A DNA stretch of 64,000 nt from Phenylobacterium sp. (GTDB lineage Bacteria > Pseudomonadota > Alphaproteobacteria > Caulobacterales > Caulobacteraceae): positions 62,001-126,000 of the forward strand of contig NZ_JAUSLG010000074.1 in the NCBI RefSeq assembly GCF_030646615.1. The letters are read 5' to 3'. Shown here piece after piece: positions 42,316-54,482 of the stretch (position 1 is its first letter; each line of letters starts with the position of its first letter). The notes below the pieces were generated by a model. It saw only the letters and a list, made by a program, of their open reading frames with translations, searched no databases and was not told where the DNA came from. Made by a program: the position numbers and the translations under genes.

Positions 42316-43244
42316 GCGCGCCGCATCTTCCCGTTCTACTGAATGAGGTGGTCGAGGCCCTGGCCATCGCGCCTGGCGATGTGGTGGTCGACGGCACCTT
42401 CGGGGCCGGCGGCTATGCCCGCGCCTTCCTGGCGGCTGGCGCCAAGGTCACCGCCTTCGATCGCGACCCCACCGCCGCCCGTTTCGCCGCCGACCTGCCG
42501 GCTGAGGCCTTCACCCTGGTCTGCGCGCGGTTTTCGGAGATGGACGACATCCTCGGGGAGGGCGGCGCCGACGGCGTGGCCCTGGACCTGGGCGTCTCGT
42601 CCATGCAGCTGGACGAGGCCGAGCGCGGCTTCTCCTTCATGCGCGACGGCCCCCTGGACATGCGCATGGGCGACCAGGGCGAAACCGCCGCCGATCTGGT
42701 CAACACCGCCGAGCCGGAAGACCTGGCCCGCATCCTTTTCGTCTATGGCGAGGAGAAGAAGTCCCGCCGGATCGCCGGCGCCATTGCGCGCCGCCGGGTC
42801 CAGCAACCGTTCACCCGCACCGGCGAACTGGCCGACTTCATCGAAGGTGTCCTGGGCGGCCGTCGCGGCGCCAAGGCCCATCCGGCCACCCGCTCCTTCC
42901 AGGCCCTGCGCATCGCCGTGAACGACGAACTGGCCGAGCTTGAGGCGGGCCTTTTGGCCGCCGAGCGGGTGCTGAAGCCGGGCGGCCGGCTGGCCGTCGT
43001 CACCTTCCATTCCCTGGAGGACCGCATCGTGAAGGCCTTCCTGGGCGAGCGCGCCGGCCGCACGCCGGCCGGCTCGCGCCATCTGCCGCAGCAGCAGGAT
43101 CCCCGCCAGCCCAGCTTCGAGCTCGCCTTCAACGGCGCCCGGACCTCCGGCCAGCTGGAACTGGACGCCAATCCCCGCGCCCGGTCGGCCAAGCTGCGCG
43201 CCGCTGTCCGCACCGAGGCCCCCGTCTGGAAGGTGGCCGCATGA
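42312..43244 (+). CDS. rsmH: 16S rRNA (cytosine(1402)-N4)-methyltransferase RsmH
   Basis: A 310-residue SAM-dependent methyltransferase (formerly MraW). N-terminal [13 protein letters not shown] and [16 protein letters not shown] with AFDRDPTA form the SAM site. [18 protein letters not shown], a family-specific motif, and the C-terminal [17 protein letters not shown] complete the assignment. It modifies the ribosomal P-site. It overlaps mraZ and ftsL by 4 bp each. Confidence 0.96.
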   Translation: MSAPHLPVLLNEVVEALAIAPGDVVVDGTFGAGGYARAFLAAGAKVTAFDRDPTAARFAADLPAEAFTLVCARFSEMDDILGEGGADGVALDLGVSSMQLDEAERGFSFMRDGPLDMRMGDQGETAADLVNTAEPEDLARILFVYGEEKKSRRIAGAIARRRVQQPFTRTGELADFIEGVLGGRRGAKAHPATRSFQALRIAVNDELAELEAGLLAAERVLKPGGRLAVVTFHSLEDRIVKAFLGERAGRTPAGSRHLPQQQDPRQPSFELAFNGARTSGQLELDANPRARSAKLRAAVRTEAPVWKVAA

Positions 43245-43567
43245 GCGTCTTCACCCGTCGCGTCCGCGGCTTTCGCCTGATCGACGTGGTGGCCCTGGGC
43301 CTCCTCGTCCTCCTGATCATGAGCGTCTACCTGGCCAAGACCATGGCCAGTCGCGAGCGGGCGCAGATCGCCCGGGTCGAACGCGAAATCAGCTCTGAAA
43401 CCGCCCGGATCCGCCTGCTGGAGGCCGAGGTCGCCCATCTGGAGCAGCCCTCGCGGATCGAGCGCCTCTCGACCGCCTATCTGGAGATGGCGCCGGTCAC
43501 CGTGGATCAGGAGACGACGCCCGACACCCTGGCCATCGTCGCCCTTCCAAAGGTGTCGCGCCCATGA
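43241..43567 (+). CDS. ftsL: Cell division protein FtsL
   Basis: A 108-residue bitopic membrane protein: cytoplasmic RRVRGFR, a transmembrane helix (about 12-32), then a coiled-coil periplasmic region ([20 protein letters not shown], split) with the leucine-rich [17 protein letters not shown]. It bridges FtsQ/B and FtsW/I in the divisome. Family conservation is low, so position between rsmH and ftsI with 4-bp overlaps on both sides is the main evidence. Confidence 0.85.
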   Translation: MSVFTRRVRGFRLIDVVALGLLVLLIMSVYLAKTMASRERAQIARVEREISSETARIRLLEAEVAHLEQPSRIERLSTAYLEMAPVTVDQETTPDTLAIVALPKVSRP

Positions 43568-45330
43568 GCCTTGGCAGCGGCGTTCTCCAGCGGCGTTTCC
43601 CCTTCGGCCTCCGCTGGCTGGGGGCCGGTCTCTGGCGTCTTGAGCACGCCTTCGAGCGGGCCCGCGCTTCGGGCCGGGCTGAAGACGATGCCCGCATCCG
43701 CATCTTCTTCGTCATGGCTCTGTTTTCCCTGGGATTCGTCGCCCTGGCCATCGGCGCGACCCAAGCCGCGCTGTTTGCCGACGCCGCCCGCGGCGGCGCC
43801 GCCGGCTGGATCTCGCCCCAGGCCCGGGCCGACATCGTCGACCGTCACGGCCGCCTGCTGGCCGCCGACCTGCCGCACTACGGACTCTACATCGACCCCT
43901 CTGAGGTCTGGGATGTGGCCGCCACCCGCGTGGCCCTGCGCGCCGCCCTGCCGTCGGTCGACCACGAGCGGCTTGAGCGGGCGCTGACGGGAGATCGCCG
44001 CACCTTCCTCACCGGGGGCATGACGCCGGTGGAGCGGGCCGCCATCCATCGCCTGGGCCTGCCGGGGATCACCTTCGAGCCCGAGCAGAAGCGCGTCTAT
44101 CCGCTGAACAACACCGCCGCCCATCTGATCGGCTTCGCCGACACCGGCGGCCAGGGCCTGGCCGGCGCCGAGCTGGCCCTCAATGACGAGATCCGCAACC
44201 TGGCCGGCGCGGGCGGCGAGGTGGCCCTGTCCATCGACCTGCGCGTCCAGGGCGCGCTGGAGGACGAGCTGCGCAAGGCCGCCCTGACCTATGGCCCCCG
44301 CGGCGCCGTCGGCATCGTCGCCAATGTCCATACGGGCGAACTGCTCGGCGTGGCCAGCTATCCGGATTTCGACCCCAACAATCCCGGCTCGGCCTCGCCC
44401 GAGGCCCGCCTGAACCGGGCCGCCTCGGCGGTCTTCGAGATGGGCTCGACCTTCAAGGCCTTCACCGTGGCCGTCGGCCTGGACGCCGGCGTCGCCACCA
44501 TGGCGTCCACCTTCGACGCCCGCGAGCCCTACAAGCTGGGCTACCGGACCATCCACGACTATCACGCCTCCCGGAAGATCCTGACGCTCGTGGAGGTGTT
44601 CCAGCACTCCTCCAACATCGGCACCGCCAAGCTGGCCGTGGGAGTTGGGCCCGAACGCCTGAGCCGCTACTTCACCGATCTTGGCCTGACCACGGCCGCG
44701 GCCATCGAGCTGAAGGAGTCGGCCTCGCCCCTGACGCCCAAGGTCTGGAACGAGGACGCCGTGGCCTCGACCTCCTTCGGCCACGGGATGAACGTCTCGC
44801 CGCTGGCCCTGACCCGGGCCATGCTGCCCCTGCTGAACGGCGGCAAGCTGGTGCCGCTCACCATCCACAAGCGCGAGCCGGGCTTCCGGCCTCCCGCCAA
44901 ACAGGTGCTGTCGGAAACCACCTCGGCCCAGATGCTGCAGATCATGCGCGCCAATGTGACCGGCGGCAGCGGCGGCAAGGCCGATGCGCCGGGCCTGAGC
45001 GTCGGCGGCAAGACCGGCACCGGCGAGAAGTATGATCCCGAAATCCGCCGCTACAACGGGAAGCGCCAGGTGTCGTCCTTCGCCGCCGTCTTCCCCTCCG
45101 ATGGGCCGCTGGAGAACGATCGGTATTTCGTGCTGATCCTGCTGGACGAGCCCCACGGCACGCCGGAGACCTTCGGCTATTCCACGGGCGGCTGGGTGGC
45201 TGCGCCGGCCACCGGCGCCCTCATCGCCCGGATCGCGCCGTTCCTGGGCGTCTCGCGCCATGTGGGGCCGATGGAGAACCAGCCCCGCCTGGCCTCGATC
45301 CAAACGCCGGCCGCGGGAGGTGATCTCTGA
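43564..45330 (+). CDS. ftsI: Septal peptidoglycan transpeptidase FtsI (PBP3)
   Basis: A 588-residue class B penicillin-binding protein. A single anchor helix (about residues 55-80) is followed by the PBP dimerisation domain, with RADIVDRHGRLLA. The transpeptidase domain has nucleophile Ser295 in EMGSTFKAF, the SSN motif in FQHSSNIGTAK, and KTGTGEK. It makes cross-links at the septum together with FtsW. It overlaps ftsL by 4 bp and shares the last base with murE (TGATG). Confidence 0.95.
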   Translation: MSLGSGVLQRRFPFGLRWLGAGLWRLEHAFERARASGRAEDDARIRIFFVMALFSLGFVALAIGATQAALFADAARGGAAGWISPQARADIVDRHGRLLAADLPHYGLYIDPSEVWDVAATRVALRAALPSVDHERLERALTGDRRTFLTGGMTPVERAAIHRLGLPGITFEPEQKRVYPLNNTAAHLIGFADTGGQGLAGAELALNDEIRNLAGAGGEVALSIDLRVQGALEDELRKAALTYGPRGAVGIVANVHTGELLGVASYPDFDPNNPGSASPEARLNRAASAVFEMGSTFKAFTVAVGLDAGVATMASTFDAREPYKLGYRTIHDYHASRKILTLVEVFQHSSNIGTAKLAVGVGPERLSRYFTDLGLTTAAAIELKESASPLTPKVWNEDAVASTSFGHGMNVSPLALTRAMLPLLNGGKLVPLTIHKREPGFRPPAKQVLSETTSAQMLQIMRANVTGGSGGKADAPGLSVGGKTGTGEKYDPEIRRYNGKRQVSSFAAVFPSDGPLENDRYFVLILLDEPHGTPETFGYSTGGWVAAPATGALIARIAPFLGVSRHVGPMENQPRLASIQTPAAGGDL

Positions 45331-46781
45331 TGGCGCGTCTCTCCGATCTCGTCCGGCGTGAGCTGGCCATTGATCCGCAGGTGACCGGCGTCACCGCCGA
45401 TAGCCGCAAGGTTCGGCCGGGCTATCTGTTCGCCGCCCTGCCAGGCGCCCAGGCCGACGGCGCGGCCTTCGCCGCCCAGGCGGTCGCTGCGGGCGCTGTC
45501 GCCATCCTGTCGGCCGAAGCCCTCTCCGGCCTGGACGTGCCGGTGGTGACTAGCGCCGATCCCCGGCGCGCCTACGCCCTGGCCGCCGCCGCCTTCTGGG
45601 GCGCCCAGCCCCCCGTCGTGGTGGCGGTGACCGGGACCAACGGCAAGACGTCCGTCGCCACCTTCTGCCGCCAGATCTTCGCCAGCGCCGGCCGCAAGGC
45701 CGCCAGCATGGGCACCCTCGGCGTCCTGGCCACCGGGCCTGGCCTGAACGAACAGCTGACGCCGTCGGGCCTGACCACCCCGGACGCCGCCGACGTCGCC
45801 GAGCTGATGTCCCGGCTGGCTGGCCTCGGCGTGACGCACCTGGCGCTGGAAGCGTCATCCCATGGCGTCCACCAGCGTCGCCTGGATGGGGTGGCGCTGA
45901 CGGCTGCGGGCTTCCTCAACCTGACCCAGGATCATCTCGACTATCACGGGGACATGGCCAGCTATCAGGCCGCCAAGCTCCGCCTGTTTGAAACCCTGCT
46001 GCCACGGGGCGCCACGGCGGTGCTCAATGCCGACTCCGAGGCCTTCCCGGCCTTCGCCGCCGCCGCCATCCAGGCGGGCCAGGCCATCCTCTCGGTGGGC
46101 GAGGGCGGCCAGAGCCTGCGCCTGGACCGCCGCGAGCTGCAGCCGGACGGTCAGCGCCTGAGCCTGATCCATGACGGCCGCACCTATGACCTGCGCCTGC
46201 CCCTGGCCGGCGCCTTCCAGGCGGCCAACGCCCTGGTCGCCGCGGGTCTCTGCCTGGCGGCCGGCGAGAGCATCGAGACGGTTCTGGCCGCCCTGGAGCG
46301 CCTGGAGGGCGCGCCGGGCCGCCTGCAGCGCGTCGGCGCCGGCCCCCGGGGCGGCGAGGCCTATGTGGACTACGCCCATACGCCCGATGGACTGGAGACG
46401 GTGCTCAAGGCCTTGCGCCCGCACACCCGCGGCCGGCTGATCGCCGTCTTCGGCGCCGGCGGCGATCGGGACGCCGCCAAGCGCCCCCTGATGGGCCAGG
46501 CCGCCGCCACGTTCGCCGACATCGCCATCGTCACCGACGACAATCCCCGCAGCGAAGACCCTGCCGCGATCCGCGCCCAGGTCCGCGCGGGCGCCCCCGA
46601 CGCCCAGGACATCGGCGATCGCCGCGAAGCGATCGCCGCCGCCGTCGCCCTGCTGCGGGACGGCGACGTCCTGGTGGTGGCGGGCAAGGGCCACGAGCAG
46701 ACCCAGACCATCGCCGGGGTCGTCCATCTCTTCGACGACGTGGCCGTCACCGCCCAGGCGCTGGAGGCCGTGCATGTCTGA
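45330..46781 (+). CDS. murE: UDP-MurNAc-tripeptide synthetase MurE (meso-DAP adding)
   Basis: A 483-residue Mur ligase. Its ATP-binding P-loop is VTGTNGKTSVATF near residue 100, and the central domain has ALEASSHGVHQRRLDG. The C-terminal DDNPRSEDPAAIRAQV has the DNPR motif that selects meso-diaminopimelate, as expected for a Gram-negative cell wall. It overlaps ftsI by 1 bp and murF by 8 bp. Confidence 0.96.
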   Translation: MARLSDLVRRELAIDPQVTGVTADSRKVRPGYLFAALPGAQADGAAFAAQAVAAGAVAILSAEALSGLDVPVVTSADPRRAYALAAAAFWGAQPPVVVAVTGTNGKTSVATFCRQIFASAGRKAASMGTLGVLATGPGLNEQLTPSGLTTPDAADVAELMSRLAGLGVTHLALEASSHGVHQRRLDGVALTAAGFLNLTQDHLDYHGDMASYQAAKLRLFETLLPRGATAVLNADSEAFPAFAAAAIQAGQAILSVGEGGQSLRLDRRELQPDGQRLSLIHDGRTYDLRLPLAGAFQAANALVAAGLCLAAGESIETVLAALERLEGAPGRLQRVGAGPRGGEAYVDYAHTPDGLETVLKALRPHTRGRLIAVFGAGGDRDAAKRPLMGQAAATFADIAIVTDDNPRSEDPAAIRAQVRAGAPDAQDIGDRREAIAAAVALLRDGDVLVVAGKGHEQTQTIAGVVHLFDDVAVTAQALEAVHV

Positions 46782-48171
46782 GCCCCTCTGGACCGCCCAG
46801 GAAATCGCCCAGGCCGTGGGCGGCGAGATCATCGGCGGCGACTTCGCCTTAACTGGCCTGTCCATCGACAGTCGCTCGGTGGAGCCCGGCGACCTGTTCA
46901 TCGCCCTGGCCGGCGCCCGGGATGGCCACAGCTTCGTCGCCAAGGCCCTGGCGCAGGGGGCGGCCGGCGCCCTGGTGTCGACGCCCCAGGGCGGACCGGC
47001 CGTGGTGGTCGGCGATGTCTTCCAGGCGCTCGAAGCCCTGGGCGTCGCCGCTCGGGATCGTGCGACCCAGGCCCGCCGCGGGGCGATCACCGGCTCGGTC
47101 GGCAAGACCAGCGTCACCCAGGCGGTGCGCGTCGGCCTCGCCATGGCCGGCAAGGCGCATTCGTCGGTGAAGTCCTACAACAACCATATCGGCGTGCCGC
47201 TGACCCTGGCCCGCATGCCCCGCGACACCGAGCGCGCAGTGTTCGAGATCGGCATGAACCACGCCGACGAGATCACGCCCCTGTCGCAGATGGTGCGGCC
47301 CCATGCGGCCCTGATCACCACGGTCGGCCCGGTGCATGTGGAGAATTTCCCTGACGGAGAGGCCGGGGTGGCCCACGCCAAGGCCGAGATCTTCGACGGG
47401 ATCGCGCCGGGCGGCGTGGCCATCCTCAACGCCGACAATGTCTGGTTCGACCAGCTGCGCAGCGCCGCCCTGGCGGCCGGGGCGCAGGTCCGCACCTTCG
47501 GCACGTCCGAGGGCTGCGACGCGCGGCTGATGGCCTTCAATCCGGGCCCGGGCGAGGCTGTGGTGCGCGCGGTTCTGAACGGCCAGGCCCTGGACTTCCC
47601 GATCCTGCAGACCGGCTTCCACTGGGGGCTGAACAGCATGGCGGTGCTGTTGATGCTGGAGGCCCTGGACGTGACGCTCGAGGACGCCGTCACGGCCCTG
47701 GGGGCTTTCGAGCCCCTGGCCGGCCGCGGCGCCGAGCGCCAGGTGGCGATTCCCGGCGGCGCCTTCACCCTGATTGACGAGAGCTACAACGCCAATCCGA
47801 TCTCCATGGCCGCGGCGATTTCCAGCCTCGGCGCCCGCAAGCCTGAGGGGCGGCGGATCGTCGCGCTGACCGACATGCTGGAGCTGGGGGCCGAGGCCGA
47901 GGCCTTCCACCGCGCCCTGGCCGCGCCCCTGGAAGCGGCCGATGTGGACCTGGTCTTCTGCGCCGGGCCCTTGATGAAATCCCTCTGGGACGCCCTTCCT
48001 TCGACTCGTCGGGGCGGGTACGCCGAGAGCGCAGCCCAGATTGGGCCGCAGGTCGTCCAGGCCGTAGAGCCCGGCGATATCGTGATGGTCAAAGGGTCCA
48101 ACGGTTCCAAAGCGGGTGCGGTCGCCGCCGCCCTCGTCGAGGCTGGCCGTGAGCTGGGGGGGCAGGGCTGA
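46774..48171 (+). CDS. murF: UDP-MurNAc-tripeptide D-alanyl-D-alanine ligase MurF
   Basis: A 465-residue Mur ligase with [19 protein letters not shown] as P-loop (about 104-122). Conserved downstream blocks are [24 protein letters not shown], and [15 protein letters not shown] in the substrate-binding region. It adds the terminal D-Ala-D-Ala. The start overlaps murE by 8 bp and its end shares one base with mraY. Confidence 0.96.
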   Translation: MSEPLWTAQEIAQAVGGEIIGGDFALTGLSIDSRSVEPGDLFIALAGARDGHSFVAKALAQGAAGALVSTPQGGPAVVVGDVFQALEALGVAARDRATQARRGAITGSVGKTSVTQAVRVGLAMAGKAHSSVKSYNNHIGVPLTLARMPRDTERAVFEIGMNHADEITPLSQMVRPHAALITTVGPVHVENFPDGEAGVAHAKAEIFDGIAPGGVAILNADNVWFDQLRSAALAAGAQVRTFGTSEGCDARLMAFNPGPGEAVVRAVLNGQALDFPILQTGFHWGLNSMAVLLMLEALDVTLEDAVTALGAFEPLAGRGAERQVAIPGGAFTLIDESYNANPISMAAAISSLGARKPEGRRIVALTDMLELGAEAEAFHRALAAPLEAADVDLVFCAGPLMKSLWDALPSTRRGGYAESAAQIGPQVVQAVEPGDIVMVKGSNGSKAGAVAAALVEAGRELGGQG

Positions 48172-49280
48172 TGTTCTATTGGCTCTACACGCAGATGTCG
48201 GCTGAGGGGCACGTGCCCCTGCTCAACCTGCTGAAATATCTGACGTTCCGGACTGGCATGGCGCTGTTTACAGCCCAGCTGGTGGTCATGCTCATGGGCT
48301 CGCGCTTCATCCGCTGGATGCAGGCCAAGCAGGGCAAGGGCCAGCCGATCCGCGCCGACGGCATAGAGCGCCACATCGTCGAAAAGGCCGGCACGCCGAC
48401 CATGGGCGGGGTGATGATCCTGGCCGGGCTGATCGTCGGCACCCTGCTGTGGGCCGATCTCTCCAACATCTATGTCTGGGTGGTGCTGTTCGTCACCGCC
48501 AGCTACGGCGTCCTGGGCTTCACCGACGACTACGCCAAGGTGACCAAGCAGACGACGGCCGGGGTCTCCAGCCGGGTGCGCCTGATCCTCGAAGTGGCCA
48601 TCGCGCTCGCCGCCGTGGCCATCCTGATCATCTATGGCGGCCGGACGGCGGAGTCGCCGGAACTGCCGACCTCGGTGGCCTTCCCCATCTTCAAGCAACT
48701 GCTGCTGGACATGGGCTGGTTCTATCTGGTGTTCGGGGCCCTGGTGATTGTGGGGGCGGCCAATGCGGTGAACTTCACCGATGGCCTGGACGGCCTGGCC
48801 ACCGTGCCGGTGATGATCGCCGCCGCGGCCTTTGGCCTGATCGCCTATCTCGTCGGCAACTACCTGTTCTCCAACTACCTGCAGCTCCATTTCGTGCCGG
48901 GGGTAGGGGAGGTGGCCGTGCTGTGCGGCGCCATCATCGGCGCTGGCCTGGGCTTCCTCTGGTACAACGCCCCGCCGGCCAAGATCTTCATGGGCGACAC
49001 CGGCTCCCTGGCCCTGGGCGGCGCCCTGGGCGCCGTGGCGGTGGCCACCAAGCACGAGATCGTCCTGGCCATCGTCGGCGGCCTGTTCGTGCTGGAGACC
49101 CTGTCGGTGATGATCCAGGTGGCGTCGTTCAAGCTCACCGGCCGCCGCGTCTTCCGCATGGCGCCGATCCACCACCATTTCGAAAAGCTTGGCTGGTCGG
49201 AGTCCACCGTAGTGATCCGGTTCTGGATCGTCGCGGTCATGCTGGCCCTGCTGGGTCTTGCGACCCTGAAGCTGCGATAG
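48171..49280 (+). CDS. mraY: Phospho-N-acetylmuramoyl-pentapeptide transferase MraY
   Basis: A 369-residue, ten-helix inner-membrane enzyme that makes lipid I. Hallmarks are [23 protein letters not shown] with the catalytic Asp pair, [27 protein letters not shown], and [12 protein letters not shown]. The ATG overlaps the murF stop by one base. A 19-bp gap follows before murD. Confidence 0.97.
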   Translation: MFYWLYTQMSAEGHVPLLNLLKYLTFRTGMALFTAQLVVMLMGSRFIRWMQAKQGKGQPIRADGIERHIVEKAGTPTMGGVMILAGLIVGTLLWADLSNIYVWVVLFVTASYGVLGFTDDYAKVTKQTTAGVSSRVRLILEVAIALAAVAILIIYGGRTAESPELPTSVAFPIFKQLLLDMGWFYLVFGALVIVGAANAVNFTDGLDGLATVPVMIAAAAFGLIAYLVGNYLFSNYLQLHFVPGVGEVAVLCGAIIGAGLGFLWYNAPPAKIFMGDTGSLALGGALGAVAVATKHEIVLAIVGGLFVLETLSVMIQVASFKLTGRRVFRMAPIHHHFEKLGWSESTVVIRFWIVAVMLALLGLATLKLR

Positions 49281-49299
49281 GGAGGCTGGCGCGCAAACC

Positions 49300-50715
49300 A
49301 TGATCCCGGTCCGCGGTTTCGAAGGCAAGACAGTGGCTGTGTTCGGCCTGGCCCGTACGGGGCTTGCGGCGGCGCGCGCCCTGCAGGCCGGCGGGGCCCA
49401 GGTGGCCCTGTGGGACGACCGGCCCGCCGCCCGCGAAGCCGCCCTGGCCGAGGGCTTCGAACTGACTGACCTGAACTCCGCTGACTGGTGGGGCTTTTCG
49501 GCCCTGCTGCTGTCGCCCGGCGTGCCGCTGACCCACCCCGCGCCGCACTGGACCGTCGAGCGCGCCAAGGCCGCCGGGGTCGAGATCGTCGGCGATATCG
49601 AGCTCTTCGCCCGGGCCGTGAACGCTGCGCCCGAGCATAAGCGGCCCAAGGTCGTGGCCATCACCGGCACCAACGGCAAGTCCACCACCACGGCGCTCAT
49701 CGCCCATATCTGCGCCAGCGCCGGCCGCGACACCCGCATGGGCGGCAATATCGGCGTCGGCGTGCTGGGCCTCGAGGACATGCATGGCGGCGCGGTCTAT
49801 GTGCTGGAGATGTCGTCCTATCAGCTCGACCTGACCTCGAGCCTGAAGCCCGACGTCTCCCTGCTGCTGAACATCACGCCTGACCACCTGGATCGCCATG
49901 GCGGCATGGACGGCTATGTGGCCGCCAAGCGCCGGGTGCTGTTGAACCAGGGCAAGGGCGACACCGCCATCATCGGGGTGGACGACCCCTATGGTCAGCG
50001 CATCTGCACCGAGGTGGTGGCCGCCAATCGCCGCACCATCGTGCCGATCTCGTCCAGCAAGGCCATCGGCCGGGGCGTCTATGTGCTCCAGGGCCTGCTC
50101 TATGACGCCACCGGTGAGCGGGCCGTCGAGATCGCCGACCTGCTGCGGGCCCGCTCCCTGCCGGGCCGTCATAACTGGCAGAACGCCGCGGCGGCCTATG
50201 CCGCGGCCCGGGGCCTGGGCCTGACGCCGGAAGAGGCGGCCGAGGGGCTGATGACCTTCCCCGGTCTCGCCCACCGGATGGAGACGGTCGGCCAGGTCGG
50301 CCGGGTGCGCTTCGTCAACGACTCCAAGGCCACCAACGCCGACGCCGCCCGCCAGGCCATGTCGAGCTATCCCAAGATCTACTGGATCGCCGGCGGCCAG
50401 GCCAAGGCCGGCGGCATCGAAGGTCTGGCCGACCTCTTTCCCCGCATCGAAAAGGCCTATCTGATCGGCGAGGCCTCCCATGTGTTCGCCGATGTCCTGA
50501 CCGGCAAGGCGCCCGTGGCCGAGTGCGGGACCCTGGAGCGGGCCGTCGAGCGGGCCTATGCCGACGCCGCCGCCTCGGGACAGGACGCCGTCGTCCTGCT
50601 GTCGCCGGCCTGCGCCTCCTTCGACCAGTTCGCTGATTTCGAAGCCCGCGGGGACGCCTTCCGTCTTGCAGTCCAGGGCCTTGAGGCGCCTGTGCAGCGG
50701 GGCGCCCGGGCATGA
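49300..50715 (+). CDS. murD: UDP-MurNAc-L-alanine:D-glutamate ligase MurD
   Basis: A 471-residue Mur ligase. An N-terminal Rossmann segment (FEGKTVAVFGLARTGLAAAR) is followed by the P-loop AITGTNGKSTTTALI at about residue 120. Conserved YVLEMSSYQLDL, LLNITPDHLDRHG and NDSKATNADAA segments identify MurD. It adds D-Glu to UDP-MurNAc-L-Ala. It overlaps ftsW by 4 bp. Confidence 0.96.
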   Translation: MIPVRGFEGKTVAVFGLARTGLAAARALQAGGAQVALWDDRPAAREAALAEGFELTDLNSADWWGFSALLLSPGVPLTHPAPHWTVERAKAAGVEIVGDIELFARAVNAAPEHKRPKVVAITGTNGKSTTTALIAHICASAGRDTRMGGNIGVGVLGLEDMHGGAVYVLEMSSYQLDLTSSLKPDVSLLLNITPDHLDRHGGMDGYVAAKRRVLLNQGKGDTAIIGVDDPYGQRICTEVVAANRRTIVPISSSKAIGRGVYVLQGLLYDATGERAVEIADLLRARSLPGRHNWQNAAAAYAAARGLGLTPEEAAEGLMTFPGLAHRMETVGQVGRVRFVNDSKATNADAARQAMSSYPKIYWIAGGQAKAGGIEGLADLFPRIEKAYLIGEASHVFADVLTGKAPVAECGTLERAVERAYADAAASGQDAVVLLSPACASFDQFADFEARGDAFRLAVQGLEAPVQRGARA

Positions 50716-51917
50716 GCGCCGCCGATCCTGCGGCTGATCCCGCCGCCCGGCCCAACCAGGCCCACGCCTTCGCCCGCAGCGACCGCTCGGCGATCGGCGT
50801 CTGGTGGTGGACCATCGACCGCTGGCTGCTGGGCGCCGTGGCCGTCCTGATCGGCCTTGGCATCCTCCTGGCCTTCTCCGCCAGTCCGGCGGCGGCGGCG
50901 CGGATGAATGTCGGCGACCCCTTCCATTTCGCCATCCGGCAATGCGTGTTCGCCGTGATCGGCGCGGCGGTGCTGGTCGGCACATCGATGCTCGACATCA
51001 AGTCGGTGCGGCGGGCGGCCTTCTTCATCTTTGTCGGCGCGATCCTGCTGATGATCGCCCTGCCGTTCCTGGGCCACAACGCCAAGGGCGCCACCCGCTG
51101 GGTCCAGTTCGCCGGCTTCACCCTGCAGCCGTCGGAATTCATGAAGCCGGCGCTGATCGTCCTGGTGGCCTGGATGTTCTCCGAGGGCCAGAAGGGGCAG
51201 GGCGTGCCCGGCGTCAGCATCGCCTTTGGCCTCTATGTGCTGGCCGTGGCGCTGCTGCTGATGCAGCCGGACCTCGGCCAGACCGTGCTGATCACCATCG
51301 CCTTCGGGGCGGCCTTCTGGATGGCCGGCGTGCCGCTGTCCTGGGTCATGCTGCTGGCGGGGACGGCGATCGCCGGCCTGTTCAGCACCTATTTCGTCTT
51401 CCCCCATGTGGCCGACCGGGTGAACCGCTTCTTCCGCCCCGAGGCCGCCGACACCCACCAGGTGGACCGGGCGGCCGAGGCCATTGCGGCGGGGGGCCTG
51501 TTCGGGCGGGGCCCTGGCGAAGGGGTCATGAAGCGGCACGTGCCCGACCTGCACAACGACTTCATCTATTCGGTGGGCGCCGAGGAATACGGCCTGATCT
51601 TCAGCCTGATCATCCTGGCGCTGTTTTCCCTGATCGTCATCCGCGGCCTCTACAAGGCGATGAAGCTCAGCAACGCCTTCGAGCAGGTGGCTGCGGCCGG
51701 CCTGTTCGTGCTGGTGGGCCAGCAGGCGATCATCAATGTGGCGGTGAACCTGAACCTGATCCCCACCAAGGGCATGACCTTGCCCTTCCTGTCCTATGGC
51801 GGCTCGTCCCTGATCGCCTCGGGCCTCACCCTCGGCCTGGCCTTGGCCCTGACCCGTCGTCGGCCGGGCGCCTACGCCCCGTCCGAAGGGCTCGCCAAGG
51901 CCGGCGCCTTCGCCTAA
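50712..51917 (+). CDS. ftsW: Septal peptidoglycan polymerase FtsW
   Basis: A 401-residue SEDS-family membrane glycosyltransferase with about ten helices. An N-terminal cytoplasmic stretch precedes WWTIDRWLLGAVAVLIGLG. SEDS signatures include WVQFAGFTLQPSEFMKPALI, LLLMQPDLGQT and FLSYGGSSLIASG. It polymerises glycan at the septum together with FtsI. It overlaps murD by 4 bp, and murG follows after 9 bp. Confidence 0.95.
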   Translation: MSAADPAADPAARPNQAHAFARSDRSAIGVWWWTIDRWLLGAVAVLIGLGILLAFSASPAAAARMNVGDPFHFAIRQCVFAVIGAAVLVGTSMLDIKSVRRAAFFIFVGAILLMIALPFLGHNAKGATRWVQFAGFTLQPSEFMKPALIVLVAWMFSEGQKGQGVPGVSIAFGLYVLAVALLLMQPDLGQTVLITIAFGAAFWMAGVPLSWVMLLAGTAIAGLFSTYFVFPHVADRVNRFFRPEAADTHQVDRAAEAIAAGGLFGRGPGEGVMKRHVPDLHNDFIYSVGAEEYGLIFSLIILALFSLIVIRGLYKAMKLSNAFEQVAAAGLFVLVGQQAIINVAVNLNLIPTKGMTLPFLSYGGSSLIASGLTLGLALALTRRRPGAYAPSEGLAKAGAFA

Positions 51918-51926
51918 ACGCAAGCC

Positions 51927-53027
51927 ATGCGTAAGCTCGCCGTGGTCGCCGCCGGGGGAACCGGAGGCCATCTCTTTCCCGCCCAAGCCCTCGCAGAGAC
52001 GCTGCTCGCCCGCGGCTGGCGGGTGGTGCTCGCCTCGGACGAGCGCGTCGCCGCCTTCGCCGAGAACTTTCCGGCCGAACAGCGGATCGGCCTGTCGGCC
52101 CGCACCTTCAAGTCCGGCGATCCCATCGGCATGGCCCAGGCGGGACTGGCGATCATCCAGGGGGTGATGCAGGCCCGGGCCGCCTTCCGTCGCCTGGACC
52201 CCGCCGTGGTGGTGGGCTTCGGCGGCTATCCGTCCGTGCCTGGCCTGTTGGCCGGGATCACCCAGGGCCGGCCGACCGTGATCCACGAGCAGAACGCCGT
52301 CATGGGCCGGGCCAATCGCCGTCTGGCCAGCCATGTGACCGCCGTCGCCTGCGCCTTCCCGACCCTGCAGAAGGCCCCGCCCAAGGTGGCGGAAAAGGCC
52401 GTGGCGGTGGGCAATCCTGTGCGCCAGGAAATCCGCGACCTGGCCGACAAGCCCTATCTGCCGCCCGAGGAGGGCGGCACATTGCGCCTGCTGGTCACCG
52501 GCGGCAGCCAGGGCGCGCGCCTGCTGTCGGAGCTGATGCCCGAGGCCATCCGCGCCCTGCCGGAGGATCTGCGGGTGCGCCTGCGGGTCCAGCAACAGAC
52601 CCGCAAGGAGTCCATGGACGGCGCCCGGCGCATCTATGCCGACGCCATGGTCGAGGCCGAGATCGCGCCGTTCTTCCGCGACATGGCCACCCGCCTGCGC
52701 CAGGCCCACCTGGTGGTCGGCCGCGCCGGCGCCGGCACGGTGTGCGAGTTCGCCATCGCCGGCCGGCCCTCGATCCTGGTGCCCCTGGCCATCGCGCTGG
52801 ACGACGACCAGGGCCAGAACGCCCAGGTCATGGCCGACGCTGGCGGCGCCGTGATCGCCCGCGAGAACCAGCTGACGGTGGATTCCATGTCCAACGCCCT
52901 GGAAAAGCTGCTGACCAATCCCGAGCGCCTGGCCCGCATGGCCGCCGGCGCCCGGTCCATCGCCAAGCCGGACGCCGCCGAGCGTCTGGCCGACCTGGTC
53001 GAACAGACCGCCGCCCAGGGCCGCTAG
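51927..53027 (+). CDS. murG: UDP-GlcNAc:lipid I N-acetylglucosaminyltransferase MurG
   Basis: A 366-residue GT28 transferase that converts lipid I into lipid II at the inner membrane. N-terminal AAGGTGGHLFPAQALAE and VGFGGYPSVPG mark the acceptor half. VTGGSQGARLLSELMP and the donor-site sequence GRAGAGTVCEFAIAGRPSILVPL complete it. A 33-bp gap separates it from murC. Confidence 0.96.
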   Translation: MRKLAVVAAGGTGGHLFPAQALAETLLARGWRVVLASDERVAAFAENFPAEQRIGLSARTFKSGDPIGMAQAGLAIIQGVMQARAAFRRLDPAVVVGFGGYPSVPGLLAGITQGRPTVIHEQNAVMGRANRRLASHVTAVACAFPTLQKAPPKVAEKAVAVGNPVRQEIRDLADKPYLPPEEGGTLRLLVTGGSQGARLLSELMPEAIRALPEDLRVRLRVQQQTRKESMDGARRIYADAMVEAEIAPFFRDMATRLRQAHLVVGRAGAGTVCEFAIAGRPSILVPLAIALDDDQGQNAQVMADAGGAVIARENQLTVDSMSNALEKLLTNPERLARMAAGARSIAKPDAAERLADLVEQTAAQGR

Positions 53028-53060
53028 GCCCGTTTCTCAAGCCACAGGCCTCGCCGCCCC

Positions 53061-54478
<1,418 letters not shown>

Positions 54479-54482
<4 letters not shown>

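Noticed and set aside
47784-49781. A 665-residue antisense frame over murF-mraY-murD
   Set aside because: It spans three essential genes in reverse, shows no domain, and is explained by GC-biased codon use.
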